A DNA stretch of 64,000 bases from Bombilactobacillus bombi (GCF_003522965.1 NZ_CP031513.1:930001-994000), one strand, 5' to 3'. Positions 19,963 through 30,002 are shown, numbered from the stretch's first letter. Made by a program: numbers and translations. Notes: generated by a model from the letters alone, not told the origin.

Positions 19963-20982
19963 ATGGCAAATAACTCTTTCAATGTTTTTGATTACGAAGA
20001 TATTCAACTAATTCCCCAAAAATGTATTATCGAGCATCGCTATCAGGCTAATACTTCTACCCAGCTTGGATCACATACCTTCAAAATACCAGTCGTTCCC
20101 GCAAATATGTCGAGTATCATCGATGAGAAATTAGCTATTTGGCTTGCACAGAATAATTACTTTTATGTGATGCATCGATTTGAGCCCGAAACACGGCTAG
20201 CCTTCGTCCAAAAAATGCACCAGCAGCAACTCATTGCTTCTATTAGTGTGGGCGTTCAAGCTCAAGATTATCAACTGATTGATCAATTAGTTCAAGCTCA
20301 ATTAGCGCCTGAATATATTACAATCGATATTGCTCATGGTTATGCTGAATCAGTGGCCAAAATGATTAAGTACATTAAAGAAAAATTACCAACAACTTTT
20401 GTCATTGCCGGTAATATTGCCACTCCAGATGCAGTACATTTCTTAGAAGAAGCTGGTGCTGATGCCACCAAAGTTGGGATTGGTCCCGGTCGAGCTTGTA
20501 TCACGAAAATCAAGACTGGATTTGGGACTGCTGGTTGGCAACTAGCCGCTATTAGAATGTGTGCTAAAGCTGCCCGTAAGCCGATTATTGCTGATGGTGG
20601 TATCCGAACCAATGGCGACATAGCTAAATCTTTGCGTTTTGGTGCCAGTTTTGTGATGATTGGATCTTTATTAGCTGGACATGATGAAAATCCAGGTGAA
20701 GTTTTGGAACAAAATGGCCATAAAGTCAAAATTTATTATGGATCGGCCTCAGCTTTACAAAAAGGCGAACGCAAAAATATTGAAGGCAAAAAAGTAATTG
20801 TTCCCTATAAAGGTTCAATTGTTGATACACTCAAGGAAATGCAAGAAGATTTGCAATCTGCTATCTCGTATGCTGGTGGCAAAGAACTAGAAGATTTACG
20901 TCATGTTAATTATGTCATCATAAAAAATTCTATTTATAATGGTGATGCTGGTGTCATTAATCATGACTTGAGTAATTTATAA
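19963..20982 (+). CDS. guaC: GMP reductase
   Basis: Reductively deaminates GMP to IMP with NADPH, balancing purine pools. A TIM-barrel protein of the IMPDH/GMPR family, 339 residues, with no CBS insert, which separates it from IMP dehydrogenase. The catalytic loop is [11 protein letters not shown] with Cys179, and the phosphate-binding block is [21 protein letters not shown]. An AAGGTGG-like ribosome-binding site lies before the ATG. It is monocistronic, ending in a bidirectional hairpin terminator, and is preceded by a PurR-type operator. Confidence 0.95.
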   Translation: MANNSFNVFDYEDIQLIPQKCIIEHRYQANTSTQLGSHTFKIPVVPANMSSIIDEKLAIWLAQNNYFYVMHRFEPETRLAFVQKMHQQQLIASISVGVQAQDYQLIDQLVQAQLAPEYITIDIAHGYAESVAKMIKYIKEKLPTTFVIAGNIATPDAVHFLEEAGADATKVGIGPGRACITKIKTGFGTAGWQLAAIRMCAKAARKPIIADGGIRTNGDIAKSLRFGASFVMIGSLLAGHDENPGEVLEQNGHKVKIYYGSASALQKGERKNIEGKKVIVPYKGSIVDTLKEMQEDLQSAISYAGGKELEDLRHVNYVIIKNSIYNGDAGVINHDLSNL

Positions 20983-20984
20983 AT

Positions 20985-21030
20985 AAAAAGACAAGTAACT
21001 CGCACAATTATTGAGCTACTTGTCTTTTTA
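20985..21030. terminator. Bidirectional terminator, guaC / AI-2E transporter
   Basis: AAAAAGACAAGTA and TACTTGTCTTTTT pair, with a further CTC/GAG pairing inside and a short loop. Flanking A and T runs allow it to end both the rightward guaC transcript and the leftward transporter transcript. Confidence 0.88.
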
Positions 21031-21035
21031 TTTAC

Positions 21036-22199
21036 CTAATTAGTGGTCGAATCTGTCGATTGTTCTTCATCACTATCATACCAAGAAGAGTTTCGTTGTA
21101 TCCAGGCAAAAATTTTACCGACAAATATTTTGATAATTGCATAAATCGGAATGCCCCCAATTACACCGATTAAACCAAACATTCCTCCTGATACTAACAA
21201 TACAAAAATTGTCGTTACCGGATGCATATTCATCTTATTACCAACTACTAATGGCGAAACCACACGAGTTTCAATAGTTTGCTCAATCGCAAAAATAATA
21301 ATGACATATAACAACATCTGCTGACCATTAATTAAACCTAAGACTATGGCAGGAATCAAGCCGACAGCAGAGCCGACATATGGAATTAGATTACAAATTC
21401 CAGCAAAAATTCCTAATAAAACGCCATAAGGCATACCAACAATTAAATATCCAATTGCAAACATCACGGCCACCCAAAAGGCTACTGTTAATTGACCACG
21501 TACATAAGAACTTAAGGCCTGATTAATCTCTGTCAACGTGTCAGATACTGAAGCTTGAAGACGTTCAGGCATATATTTAATGATGCTTGGTTTAATCTTG
21601 TGGTCATCTTTTAACATAAAAAACAAAACAAACGGAGCCGTTAAAATAATCATTACCACATTGGTGACGACTCCGACAGCAGAAGTGATATTACCTAATG
21701 CGTTGTTAAAGACGCCATTTAAACTGTTCGAAAATGATTTGGTCAATTTCAAAGGGGATAATTTATTCGCCAAATGCAATCTTTGCAAATGTGGCTCTTG
21801 ACTTAAATTAATCAACATTTTCTGCAAAGTCCGCCAATATTGGGGAATATTGTGAACTAACGAAGTGGCTTGATTTTGAATAATTGGAATCAAAGACAAA
21901 ATAATCCAAACTAACACCGCCAAAATCACAATAAAGACTATACTAATAGACCAAACGCGCTTCACATGACAACGTTGTTCTAATAAGTCAATCAGTGGAT
22001 CAATTAAATAATATAAAATACCCGCTACAATTAACGGTGGTAAAATTATACCCAAAATTTGTTGTATTGGTTTAAAGATATAACTCACTTTGATAAACGC
22101 GGCAATAATCAAAAAAATCAATAAAACATTAAGTAAAACTACTGTTACCTTATTATTTAAAAACCATTTGGTAAACCATGTTTTGTGCTCAGATTTCAT
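21036..22199 (-). CDS. AI-2E family transporter
   Basis: Polytopic membrane protein of 387 residues with about eight hydrophobic segments and a central hydrophilic region (about 130-200), as in the TqsA/YdbI/PerM family. The family blocks GIFAGICNLIPYVGSAVG and EQTIETRVVSPLVVG are present. Family members have been linked to autoinducer-2 export or Na+/H+ antiport, and the substrate here is unknown. It follows the small PTS-IIA-like gene by three bases with GGGAG before its ATG. Confidence 0.88.
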   Translation of the reverse strand: MKSEHKTWFTKWFLNNKVTVVLLNVLLIFLIIAAFIKVSYIFKPIQQILGIILPPLIVAGILYYLIDPLIDLLEQRCHVKRVWSISIVFIVILAVLVWIILSLIPIIQNQATSLVHNIPQYWRTLQKMLINLSQEPHLQRLHLANKLSPLKLTKSFSNSLNGVFNNALGNITSAVGVVTNVVMIILTAPFVLFFMLKDDHKIKPSIIKYMPERLQASVSDTLTEINQALSSYVRGQLTVAFWVAVMFAIGYLIVGMPYGVLLGIFAGICNLIPYVGSAVGLIPAIVLGLINGQQMLLYVIIIFAIEQTIETRVVSPLVVGNKMNMHPVTTIFVLLVSGGMFGLIGVIGGIPIYAIIKIFVGKIFAWIQRNSSWYDSDEEQSTDSTTN

Positions 22200-22202
22200 A
22201 TA

Positions 22203-22565
22203 CTAATCTCCCATTTGATAGACAATCTTACTACCTAAGTGCAATTTGGGCAGTGGTCCATCTAAATAAATACTATTAGGCAAAGGTTCTGCTGGACACT
22301 TGTCAAAAGCTAAAACTGCATGCCCAATAGTAGATAGTTGCGAATTAACCAAATCGCCTACAAAGGTTATTGGATATAAAGTCTGATCAATTATTAATTG
22401 TGCGTGCTTATCCAACTTAAATTGGTTTCTAGACGTTAAAAAATGTTGTATAATGGCAACTTGCTGTAAATCTTCACTAGCACTTTCATCAAATAATAAT
22501 AAAAAATTGGTCTGTTCATCGACAGCTTGATTACCGATGAATGTAACTTCTGCTGTAATTTCCAT
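22203..22565 (-). CDS. Orphan PTS glucitol/sorbitol IIA-like protein
   Basis: A 120-residue cytosolic protein resembling the GutA/SrlB IIA domain. The best match is the block YPITFVGDLVNSQLSTIGHAV, similar to the YxITxVGxxAxxNLxxLGH stretch of sorbitol IIA, and a His lies in the earlier IIQHF block where the phosphorylation site is expected. No IIB or IIC genes are nearby, and it is paired instead with an AI-2E-type transporter. It may be regulatory or may serve a distant permease. Start supported by AGGTG seven bases upstream. Confidence 0.7.
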   Translation of the reverse strand: MEITAEVTFIGNQAVDEQTNFLLLFDESASEDLQQVAIIQHFLTSRNQFKLDKHAQLIIDQTLYPITFVGDLVNSQLSTIGHAVLAFDKCPAEPLPNSIYLDGPLPKLHLGSKIVYQMGD

Positions 22566-22670
22566 TTTCTATCACCTAACTTTACTTCTAATCTTAGCAA
22601 ATTATAGGAATTCTACCAGCATTTTGCCAGAGTTTGTTATAAAATGTTGTTCAAAGGAGTGATTTATCAC

Positions 22671-23690
22671 ATGCAAGAAAATGTATTAATTGGCGGTTAT
22701 ACTAAACAAACCAGCCAAGGAATTTATCAATTGCAATTTAATTCGCAAACTGCCCAACTAACACCTGCTAAGTTAGCGGTCAAATTACAAGGTCCGACAT
22801 ACTTTGCCGTTTCTAACGAACATATTTTATATACTGTTGTTCAAGACGGCGAGCAAGGCGGGCTAGCTGCTTATGATATGAAAAATAATTTTGCCTATTT
22901 AGGCAGTGCTTTACAACCGAAGAATTCACCGGCTTATGTTGAGGTTTCTGATAAAAGACAATTGGTCTTTTCAGCTAATTTTCACACAGGTATTGTCACT
23001 ATTCATCAAATCCAAGAAGATAAAACTTTAGCCATTACGGATCACATCCAATTAACCGGTCGCAGCATTCGCCCGGAACAAGAAGAGTCGCATCCACATA
23101 TGGCCCATTTGGCACCCGATGGTAATTTAGTGATTTGTGATTATGGTAGTGATAAGGTCTTCACTTATAGTATCGATGATGCTGGAAAAGCCACCAAAAT
23201 GGGAGAATTTACTGCTCCTGCAGGCTCAGCTCCCCGGCACTTGGTTTTTAATCCACAACATCCAGACATTGCTTATTGTATTTGTGAATTAGCTTCAATT
23301 GTTTTAGTCTTAAATTATCATGACGGTCAATTTGAACAATTACAAAGCTATCCTTTACTGCCAGATAATTATAATGAGGATAATACAGCTGCTGCTATCC
23401 GTATCAGTGCTGATGGTCAATTCTTATATACTTCTAATCGCGGTCATAATTCCATCGTATCTTTTAAAGTTAGCGCTAGTGGCCAATCTTTAGAACATCT
23501 CCAAACTATCAAAACTCAAGGAGATTTCCCTCGTGATTTTGATTTTGATCTTACTGGTCAATATCTTTTAGTTCCTCATCAAAAATCTAATGATGTGACT
23601 ATTTTTAAACGTAATTTAGAGACTGGTTATCTAACTTTTATTAATAATGATACCCAAGTACCGGAAGGAACTTGTATCGTCTTTTACTAA
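22671..23690 (+). CDS. pgl: 6-phosphogluconolactonase, beta-propeller type
   Basis: Seven-bladed propeller lactonase (YbhE/YkgB type) hydrolysing 6-phosphogluconolactone in the oxidative pentose-phosphate path. The protein starts MQENVLIGGYTKQTSQGIYQ, has the block EESHPHMAHLAPDG with conserved His residues and APRHLVFNP, SNRGHNSI and GDFPRDFDFD near the C-terminus. I chose the ATG at 22671 (339 residues) because an AAGGAG site lies before it and the family starts there. The upstream ATG at 22644 lies in the promoter region. Confidence 0.9.
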   Translation: MQENVLIGGYTKQTSQGIYQLQFNSQTAQLTPAKLAVKLQGPTYFAVSNEHILYTVVQDGEQGGLAAYDMKNNFAYLGSALQPKNSPAYVEVSDKRQLVFSANFHTGIVTIHQIQEDKTLAITDHIQLTGRSIRPEQEESHPHMAHLAPDGNLVICDYGSDKVFTYSIDDAGKATKMGEFTAPAGSAPRHLVFNPQHPDIAYCICELASIVLVLNYHDGQFEQLQSYPLLPDNYNEDNTAAAIRISADGQFLYTSNRGHNSIVSFKVSASGQSLEHLQTIKTQGDFPRDFDFDLTGQYLLVPHQKSNDVTIFKRNLETGYLTFINNDTQVPEGTCIVFY

Positions 23691-23711
23691 TTTATTTGGA
23701 GTGTAAATTAC

Positions 23712-24539
23712 ATGTTAAACATTTTCAAAGCAATTATTCTCGGTATTATTGAAGGAATTACCGAATTTCTACCGATTAGTTCTACCGGGCACTTATACTT
23801 GGCTAATGAATTCGTCAAACTGCAGGAATCATCTGCTTTTATTAATATGTTCATGGTTGTTATTCAATTAGGGGCTATTTTGGCAGTGGTTGTTATTTAT
23901 TTTCACAAGTTAAATCCTTTTTCACCACGCAAAAGTACTGAAGAACAGCACAATACTTGGATTTTATGGTTTAAAGTCATCGTGGCTTGTCTTCCATCAG
24001 TCATTGTTGGCTTGCCACTCAATGACTTTATGGATGAACACTTTAATACTTGGCCTGTTATTTCCGCAACATTATTAATCTATGGTATTTTATTCATTGT
24101 TGTTGAAAACTATAACCGTCAAAGACAAGCAAGTCTGACTAACCTTAATTCTTTGCCATATTCCATTGCCTTGGGAATTGGATTATTCCAAGTACTATCT
24201 TTAATTCCCGGTACTTCCCGTTCGGGAGCAACTATTTTGGGTGCGATGTTGATTGGTGCATCACGTTTTGTTGCGACTGAGTTTTCTTTCTTTTTAGCTA
24301 TTCCTACAATGGTTGGTGCCAGTGGTTTGAAGTTGTTCAAATATTTTTGGCATGGACATACTTTTACTGGTTCGCAAACCATCGTGCTATTAGTCGGTAC
24401 CTTGGTTTCCTTCATTGTCGCCTATATTGCTATTAAATTCTTATTGGATTATATCAAGAAAAACGACTTCAAAGCTTTTGGCTGGTACCGAATTATTCTT
24501 GCAATAATTGTTATTGGTTATTTTGGTTTTATCAAATAA
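23712..24539 (+). CDS. uppP: Undecaprenyl-diphosphatase
   Basis: Membrane phosphatase (BacA family) that recycles undecaprenyl pyrophosphate for peptidoglycan and polysaccharide synthesis and gives basal bacitracin resistance. The two catalytic blocks are [15 protein letters not shown] at residues 14-28 and [10 protein letters not shown] at 166-175. The 275-residue length and about eight hydrophobic segments are normal. It follows pgl by 21 bases and ends at a bidirectional terminator. Confidence 0.96.
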   Translation: MLNIFKAIILGIIEGITEFLPISSTGHLYLANEFVKLQESSAFINMFMVVIQLGAILAVVVIYFHKLNPFSPRKSTEEQHNTWILWFKVIVACLPSVIVGLPLNDFMDEHFNTWPVISATLLIYGILFIVVENYNRQRQASLTNLNSLPYSIALGIGLFQVLSLIPGTSRSGATILGAMLIGASRFVATEFSFFLAIPTMVGASGLKLFKYFWHGHTFTGSQTIVLLVGTLVSFIVAYIAIKFLLDYIKKNDFKAFGWYRIILAIIVIGYFGFIK

Positions 24540-24552
24540 AATAAATATATTC

Positions 24553-24598
24553 AAAAAGCATAATTGCTGACAGTTATTCACAGCGATTATGCTTTTTT
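24553..24598. terminator. Bidirectional terminator, uppP / mgtE
   Basis: AAAAAGCATAAT pairs with ATTATGCTTTTTT, with inner GCTG/CAGC pairing. A and T runs on both sides serve the convergent uppP and mgtE transcripts. Confidence 0.85.
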
Positions 24599-24623
24599 GA
24601 TTTTGCAATTTTGTATTAAATTA

Positions 24624-25994
24624 CTACATTCCCTTAAAAAATCCCATAAACAAACTAGCAATATTAAAATAAATCAATACACTAGTTAAATCACTTAAGG
24701 TACTAATAAATGGTCCACTTGCTACCGCAGGATCAAAGCCAATTTTGGCCATTAACATCGGAATTAAGCTTCCTGCCAAATTAGCAACTGTAATAGCAGC
24801 CATCATTGCTAAACCAATGACTGCACCTAAAACAAAGCTATGCTTCCAAATGCCCACCACTATCATAATGGTCATACCTGTTATCAAACCTATCACTAAT
24901 CCAGTAACTAACTCTTTCAATAATAATCCCCAAAGATGCTGTGGTTTATTATTAGTTAAGGACAAACGTCGAACAGCAACCGCTAAGCTTTGAGTACCAG
25001 CATTACCGGCAGTACCGGTAATTAGTGAAATGAAAACTGCTAAAATACTCGCTTGACTAAGTAAATCCTCAAAATGAGCAATCAAAGTCGCAGTAATCAT
25101 CCCTAAAAATAATAAGGTAATTAACCAGGGTAAGCGGCTGCTAGCAGCCTTCAAAGGTGTACTTTTAGACTCATCGACATCTACACCGGCTAATTTAGAA
25201 TAATCATCTTGAGCTTCATCATCAATAACTTCAATTACATCATCTACTGTGACAATTCCCATTAATTTGTGGGCATGATCAACAACCGGCAAGGCCACAA
25301 ATTGATAATCACGAAAGACCTGAGCTACCGCTTCTTGATCATCATCAACAAAAACCGAAATCACATTGCTTGTCATAATCGTACTTAAAACAGCTTTTTC
25401 ATTATGTGTAAATAATTCCCGCAACGACAAAGTTCCGACTAAATCATTATCATCGTCTATTACGTATAAATAATAAATAGTTTCAGCTGTATGAGCAAAT
25501 TTGCGCAGTAAATCTAAAGCTTCCTTAACGTTTAAGTCTTGGCGCATGACTACATAATCAGTAGTCATCAACCCTCCAGCTGTTTGGGTATCATAATGCA
25601 ATAATCCCCGTAATTGATTAGCATCTGCACGAGGCATCAGCGCCAGATAGCGATCAACTTCACTTTTATCTAAATGTTCCAAAAAATCGGCCGCATTATC
25701 ATCATACATGCTGTTCAAAACATCAGAAGCATACTTTAAATCCATCTCAGCTAAAATTTTTGACATATCTATCTGATCATCTTCTAAGGTGTCAAACATA
25801 TCTCCCACTTCATCAGGAGCCATGATTTGATATAGTTGCAAACGCTGCTCATGATTTAATGTTAAAAAGAATTGTCCTTGCTCATAAAAATGCATATCCA
25901 AAAAACGTTTGCGAAATTGTTTAGAATGTTGTTCATCTAAGAGCTTTCTTAGTTTATGAAATTGTAAGTTAATTTGATTTTGTAATTCTTGCAC
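24624..25994 (-). CDS. mgtE: Magnesium transporter MgtE
   Basis: Homodimeric Mg2+ channel gated by cytosolic Mg2+. Order is the superhelical N domain (to about residue 125), two CBS domains (about 130-255) with the block VDDVIEVIDDEAQDD, a connecting helix, and five membrane segments starting near 280. The pore block TGTAGNAGTQS is at about 330. A GTG at 25994 is favoured because AGGTG lies six bases upstream; a GTG at 26003 would add three residues. It closes the relQ-nadK-rluD gene line, an order often seen in Firmicutes. No M-box is visible in the 60-base gap upstream. Confidence 0.94.
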   Translation of the reverse strand: MQELQNQINLQFHKLRKLLDEQHSKQFRKRFLDMHFYEQGQFFLTLNHEQRLQLYQIMAPDEVGDMFDTLEDDQIDMSKILAEMDLKYASDVLNSMYDDNAADFLEHLDKSEVDRYLALMPRADANQLRGLLHYDTQTAGGLMTTDYVVMRQDLNVKEALDLLRKFAHTAETIYYLYVIDDDNDLVGTLSLRELFTHNEKAVLSTIMTSNVISVFVDDDQEAVAQVFRDYQFVALPVVDHAHKLMGIVTVDDVIEVIDDEAQDDYSKLAGVDVDESKSTPLKAASSRLPWLITLLFLGMITATLIAHFEDLLSQASILAVFISLITGTAGNAGTQSLAVAVRRLSLTNNKPQHLWGLLLKELVTGLVIGLITGMTIMIVVGIWKHSFVLGAVIGLAMMAAITVANLAGSLIPMLMAKIGFDPAVASGPFISTLSDLTSVLIYFNIASLFMGFFKGM

Positions 25995-26061
25995 AATTTT
26001 CACCTAATGTCTGGGTACCGAAAAAGCAGCCCGTTCATTGACTACAAAATCTGCCCGTTAT

Positions 26062-26955
26062 TTATTTTCTATTTTGTAATAATTTTTGTAAATCATTCGG
26101 TAAATCCGCTTTTACGCTCAATTGCTGATTAGATATCCGGTTAAAAAAACTAAATTGGCGGCAATGAAGTGCTTGACGCTGAATTAATTGTACTGAACCA
26201 CCGTAGGCCTGATCACCTAACAATGGATGGCCAATATGCGCAAAGTGAACTCGGATTTGGTGAGTACGACCAGTGATCAAGTTGACTCTCACCCAAGCAA
26301 AGTTTGCATATTGTTGAATCACCTGATATTTAGTTAAGGCATATTTACCTGTTGGACTCACGCAGCGTAAATTATGATTGTATGCATTTACCCCAATAGG
26401 AGCGCAAATTTGCCCAGTTAGTTCTCGTGAAGTAAAATTACCCTGAACTATCGCATCATACTCCTTAACAACGTCAGGCGTTCGAAATTCAGCAGCTAAG
26501 AGACTATGTGCATAAGCATTTTTAGCAAAAGTAATAACCCCCGAAGTATCACGATCTAATCGTGATACTAAATGAATAGCATCATTACTAGCTTTACTTA
26601 TTTGGAGATAATATTTTACATAATTAGCCAAGGTCGCACTGGTAATATTCATTACTGGTAAGGAAGCTAAACCAGCAGGTTTATTAACTAACAAATAATT
26701 ATCATCTTCGTATAAAATGGCTAATGGTCCAGCAATGGCAGCAATTTTATCTGATCCTTCTTCTTGTGGCAATAATACTACAACTTCATCTCCATAATGC
26801 AGCTGATAACCGAAATAACGCCGGTGATGATTAACATATAATTGTCCTTGATGAAACTTGAGTTGTTTTAACTGAGTTTTGGAAAAACCCTGCTGGCTCA
26901 AAAAATTCATTAATTTTTGCGGATGCTTGTCTTGCTTTTGCCAATGATAAATCAT
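26062..26955 (-). CDS. RluA/RluD-family pseudouridine synthase
   Basis: RNA pseudouridine synthase of 297 residues. The catalytic block is SRLDRDTSGVITFAKN, whose Asp attacks the base, followed by KEYDAIVQG and the end block VNLITGRTHQIRVHFAHIGHPLLGD. The N-terminal part looks like a divergent S4-type region. It overlaps nadK as ATGA, which matches the common yjbO position next to the NAD kinase gene. The target uridine is not deducible. Confidence 0.92.
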   Translation of the reverse strand: MIYHWQKQDKHPQKLMNFLSQQGFSKTQLKQLKFHQGQLYVNHHRRYFGYQLHYGDEVVVLLPQEEGSDKIAAIAGPLAILYEDDNYLLVNKPAGLASLPVMNITSATLANYVKYYLQISKASNDAIHLVSRLDRDTSGVITFAKNAYAHSLLAAEFRTPDVVKEYDAIVQGNFTSRELTGQICAPIGVNAYNHNLRCVSPTGKYALTKYQVIQQYANFAWVRVNLITGRTHQIRVHFAHIGHPLLGDQAYGGSVQLIQRQALHCRQFSFFNRISNQQLSVKADLPNDLQKLLQNRK

Positions 26956-27752
26956 TTATCACCATCCACCAAAAAGGCATTTCTAACCCGCAACCAAAAT
27001 CTCTTGGGACGATATGATGCTATTTTAATTGTTTCTTGAGATATTTGATAATCAACCTTTTGCACAGAGCAATGATCATAAGATAAGTTATCAATCGTAA
27101 CAATATAATCAGTTTGCGGTGCGGGAACCACAGTTAAAATTTGTTTTTGCGGTAAAATCAGCGAAGAATTAACCGTTCGATATACCCGGTTATTAATCGG
27201 TGCAATTTCATTGAATTGCATCACTGACAAAGAAGGATCAATAATTGCGCCTCCTAAGGACTTAGAATAAGCTGTCGAACCACTAGGTGTTGATAATACA
27301 ATCCCATCACCACGAAAGCGTTCAAAACGACGACCATCAATCATTATATCTGCTCGCATTGTCTGTGAAACCCGCTTTAAAATTGATTCATTTAAAGACA
27401 AAAAATGACTAACTACACCACTACTAAACGTAACTTTAACATCTAACAAGGGAAATTTAATAACATTTTTTTGCTTATTCACAATTCGACTTACTAATTC
27501 ATCTACTTCGCTATCTTGCCAATCAGTATAAAATCCTAAGTGCCCGGTATGGATACCGACAAATTCGATATGAGATAATTGGTTATTAAAGCGATGAAAC
27601 GCACTCAAAAAAGTCCCATCACCACCAACAGTAATTACTAAATCAGGATTTTTCTCGCTAATTATGATTTTTTCATATAACAATTTTTGGCGTAATTCTT
27701 GAGCAATCTTTTGAGAAATACTTTTCGCATTATTTTGAATCCAAACTTTCAT
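26952..27752 (-). CDS. nadK: NAD kinase
   Basis: Phosphorylates NAD to NADP. The family blocks GGDGTFLSAF (residues about 43-52, with the catalytic Asp), the ENxx-like LNESILKR block (the expected NE pair is present) and PSGSTAYSKSLGGAIIDP are intact; 266 residues is usual for Gram-positive enzymes. It overlaps relQ by 23 bases upstream and rluD by 4 downstream, and has GGAG seven bases before ATG. Confidence 0.95.
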   Translation of the reverse strand: MKVWIQNNAKSISQKIAQELRQKLLYEKIIISEKNPDLVITVGGDGTFLSAFHRFNNQLSHIEFVGIHTGHLGFYTDWQDSEVDELVSRIVNKQKNVIKFPLLDVKVTFSSGVVSHFLSLNESILKRVSQTMRADIMIDGRRFERFRGDGIVLSTPSGSTAYSKSLGGAIIDPSLSVMQFNEIAPINNRVYRTVNSSLILPQKQILTVVPAPQTDYIVTIDNLSYDHCSVQKVDYQISQETIKIASYRPKRFWLRVRNAFLVDGDK

Positions 27753-28404
27753 GTGAATGCTCCTTTATCGGTACAGATTCAGGACCTTTTTGGTTGGAAA
27801 AGTATTGCTGTGCATCTTGAATTTCACCACGAATTTTAGACATTTCTTCATCCAGCATAAAAGAAGCTTCCGCAGCTCTTTTTAATCGGGCATTAATGTC
27901 TTCTGGAAAATCGCCTTGATACTTATAATTCAAGGAATGTTCAATAGTTGACCAAAAATTCATGGCTAGAGTCCGAATTTGAATTTCTGCTAAAATATCT
28001 TTGACACCATCAGCTTGTTGAATCGGATATTTGATGACCATGTGATAGGAGCGATAACCACTAGGCTTACTATTAGCAATATAATCGCGCTCTTCAACAA
28101 CTGATAAATCAGTACGATCATGTAAGATATCAACAACTTGATAAATATCTTCTACAAATTGACACTGAATTCTAATTCCCGCAATATCCTGCATATCTTG
28201 TTCTAATAACTCATCTTTAATATATCGTCGTTGCATTTTTTCTTTAATACTTTCAACTGACTTGACTCGCCCCATCACATATTCAATGGGCGAGTGTTCA
28301 CCCTCTTCAATGTATTCTTTACGCAAGCTGCGTAATTTGATTTTCAATTCATTTACTGCTTGTTCATAGGGCAATAAGAAAGTTTTCCAATTTCTTTTCG
28401 CCAT
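27730..28404 (-). CDS. relQ: Small alarmone synthetase RelQ
   Basis: Single-domain (p)ppGpp synthetase of 224 residues, without a hydrolase domain. The RelA/SpoT synthetase blocks are VESIKEKMQRRY, DIAGIRIQCQF and GYRSYHMVIKYP, then EIQIRTLAMNFWSTIEHSLNYK split across the helix. I use the ATG at 28404 since GAGGTG sits six bases before it; the upstream GTG lacks a good site. First gene of a relQ-nadK-rluD-mgtE line. Confidence 0.94.
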   Translation of the reverse strand: MAKRNWKTFLLPYEQAVNELKIKLRSLRKEYIEEGEHSPIEYVMGRVKSVESIKEKMQRRYIKDELLEQDMQDIAGIRIQCQFVEDIYQVVDILHDRTDLSVVEERDYIANSKPSGYRSYHMVIKYPIQQADGVKDILAEIQIRTLAMNFWSTIEHSLNYKYQGDFPEDINARLKRAAEASFMLDEEMSKIRGEIQDAQQYFSNQKGPESVPIKEHSHESLDSK

Positions 28405-28558
28405 TGCGCTCACCTCAACGTTTTAACTATACCATATTCTGAAGTGAAATTTAGCAATTTACCTTACAGTAAAAGCGCAAATAAATTGCAACTTTGTCAA
28501 AATTTGATAAGGTAGTATTTGAACTTTAGCCAAACTTCACCATTAAGGAGGGTTTTTC

Positions 28559-29173
28559 ATGTGGGAAATATTTATTTTTGTTAACCCTATTGGAAATCGC
28601 TGTTTAACAACCGAAAAAACTATTATACAATTTGCTCAACAACACAAAATGAGCGTTCATTTTAAATTTATCGCTCTCAATAATGTATATGCGATTGACG
28701 ATTACATGCAGCGAAATAATCTGGATTTACATAATATCACTTTACGTAATAAAGTGACTGAAAAAATCCATCAGGCAACACTATTTTACAAAGCTGCAAC
28801 CTTTCAAGGCAACAAAAAAGGCCGCAATTTTTTAATGTCTTTGCAAGATGCCATTAATATTAATCATTTAACTTTTAATCTGGATTTAGTTAAATCCTTA
28901 GCGCAACAAGCGCACCTCGATTGGGAAACTTTGGTAGCCGATAAAGACAGTCAATTAGCATTTACCCAATGTCAAATTGATCAGCAAAAAGCAGCTCAAT
29001 TCAAAATCACCGCGCCACCAACCACCGTAATTTATGATTATTCTAATTATCTTTGTGAGCAAGGTGTCATTATCCAAGCTTGTTCATTGGCGCAATTGCA
29101 GACTTTTTTAAACAAACTTATTAAAAAAGATTATCAAATTTTGCTTGATCGGCAGTTACACACGCTTGAATAA
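28559..29173 (+). CDS. spxH: SpxH/YjbH-type ClpXP adaptor
   Basis: DsbA-fold adaptor that in Bacillus and Staphylococcus feeds the regulator Spx to ClpXP. The 204-residue protein opens MWEIFIFVNPIGNRC, with the thioredoxin active-site position reduced to a single Cys (Cys15; Gly12 replaces the first). The later block KITAPPTTVIYDY holds the cis-Pro region. AAGGAGG lies before the ATG. It faces coiA and overlaps its 3' end by 53 bases, and spx itself is 2 kb away. Confidence 0.82.
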   Translation: MWEIFIFVNPIGNRCLTTEKTIIQFAQQHKMSVHFKFIALNNVYAIDDYMQRNNLDLHNITLRNKVTEKIHQATLFYKAATFQGNKKGRNFLMSLQDAININHLTFNLDLVKSLAQQAHLDWETLVADKDSQLAFTQCQIDQQKAAQFKITAPPTTVIYDYSNYLCEQGVIIQACSLAQLQTFLNKLIKKDYQILLDRQLHTLE

Positions 29174-30002
29174 CTGATTCACTAATTAATGGTAAATCAG
29201 CTACAACATTGGTGTCCATAAGTTTTAAGATGGTTAAATAACACGGCCAATAACGATAGATTGGAAACATCGTTGTTGGTGGTGTTTTTTTAATGAAAAA
29301 TAATAACGAGCATTGATGTTGATAACACCAATTTTGTAACGCAATAAAATTTTGTTGGGGATGCAACTGCTGAAATTGATACCACTGCTGCCAATCAATA
29401 GTATGCACAGGATAAGACGGCGATTTTGGCTTGAGATGCGATAATTGTTGCCAATTTTCAATTTTTGCTTGCTGCCAATACAATTTATTGCTATAAGGGC
29501 TACTTTGATAATGATGGTTTAATCGTAAAAAATCATCTTGTGGAAGTTTAAATAAAACATAAAATCCCCAACTGCTCGAATAACTGACAACATTTTGCAG
29601 ATGTCTTAATTTATGAGCTTGTTGATAATGTTGTGGGCCAAAAATCCATAAAGGCTTTAATCCTTTTTGCACATATAATTGGTTACGGCGTTGTAATTCT
29701 TTTTTACTAATTGGCGAACATTGGTATTCAACAGCAAATTGCCAGCGCTGATTGCGCGCATACAAATCTAAGCGTTGCTCAACATCCCACACATACTCTA
29801 AATCAACCACAAAAAAGGACGCAAAAAATTGCGCTAACCAATGCTTCCCAGCTAAATGCAGCGAGGATTCTGGTGCTGTAATAGTTTTAGAGCCTATATG
29901 TCGAAAATATGGTCGCTTAACACCTTTAATTAACTGAACAGGACGTTTGCATTTAGGGCAAAAAAATAATTCATGAGCTGGATTTTGGATGGCATAAATC
30001 AA
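29121..30002 (-). CDS. coiA: Competence protein CoiA family
   Basis: Putative nuclease acting in natural transformation. The N-terminal zinc ribbon has CPKCKRP with a following FRHIG block, then the nuclease-like core HLAGKHWLAQFF and QRLDLYARNQRWQFAVEYQCS, in which Asp and Glu-x-Gln fit a PD-(D/E)xK-type site. At 293 residues it is shorter than many CoiA proteins, mainly at the C-terminus. It lies between mecA and spxH, the usual Firmicutes neighbourhood. Confidence 0.85.
   Translation of the reverse strand: MIYAIQNPAHELFFCPKCKRPVQLIKGVKRPYFRHIGSKTITAPESSLHLAGKHWLAQFFASFFVVDLEYVWDVEQRLDLYARNQRWQFAVEYQCSPISKKELQRRNQLYVQKGLKPLWIFGPQHYQQAHKLRHLQNVVSYSSSWGFYVLFKLPQDDFLRLNHHYQSSPYSNKLYWQQAKIENWQQLSHLKPKSPSYPVHTIDWQQWYQFQQLHPQQNFIALQNWCYQHQCSLLFFIKKTPPTTMFPIYRYWPCYLTILKLMDTNVVADLPLISESVIQACVTADQAKFDNLF

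Noticed and set aside
26004-26061. M-box riboswitch before mgtE
   Set aside because: The gap is under 60 bases and shows none of the M-box pairing elements.
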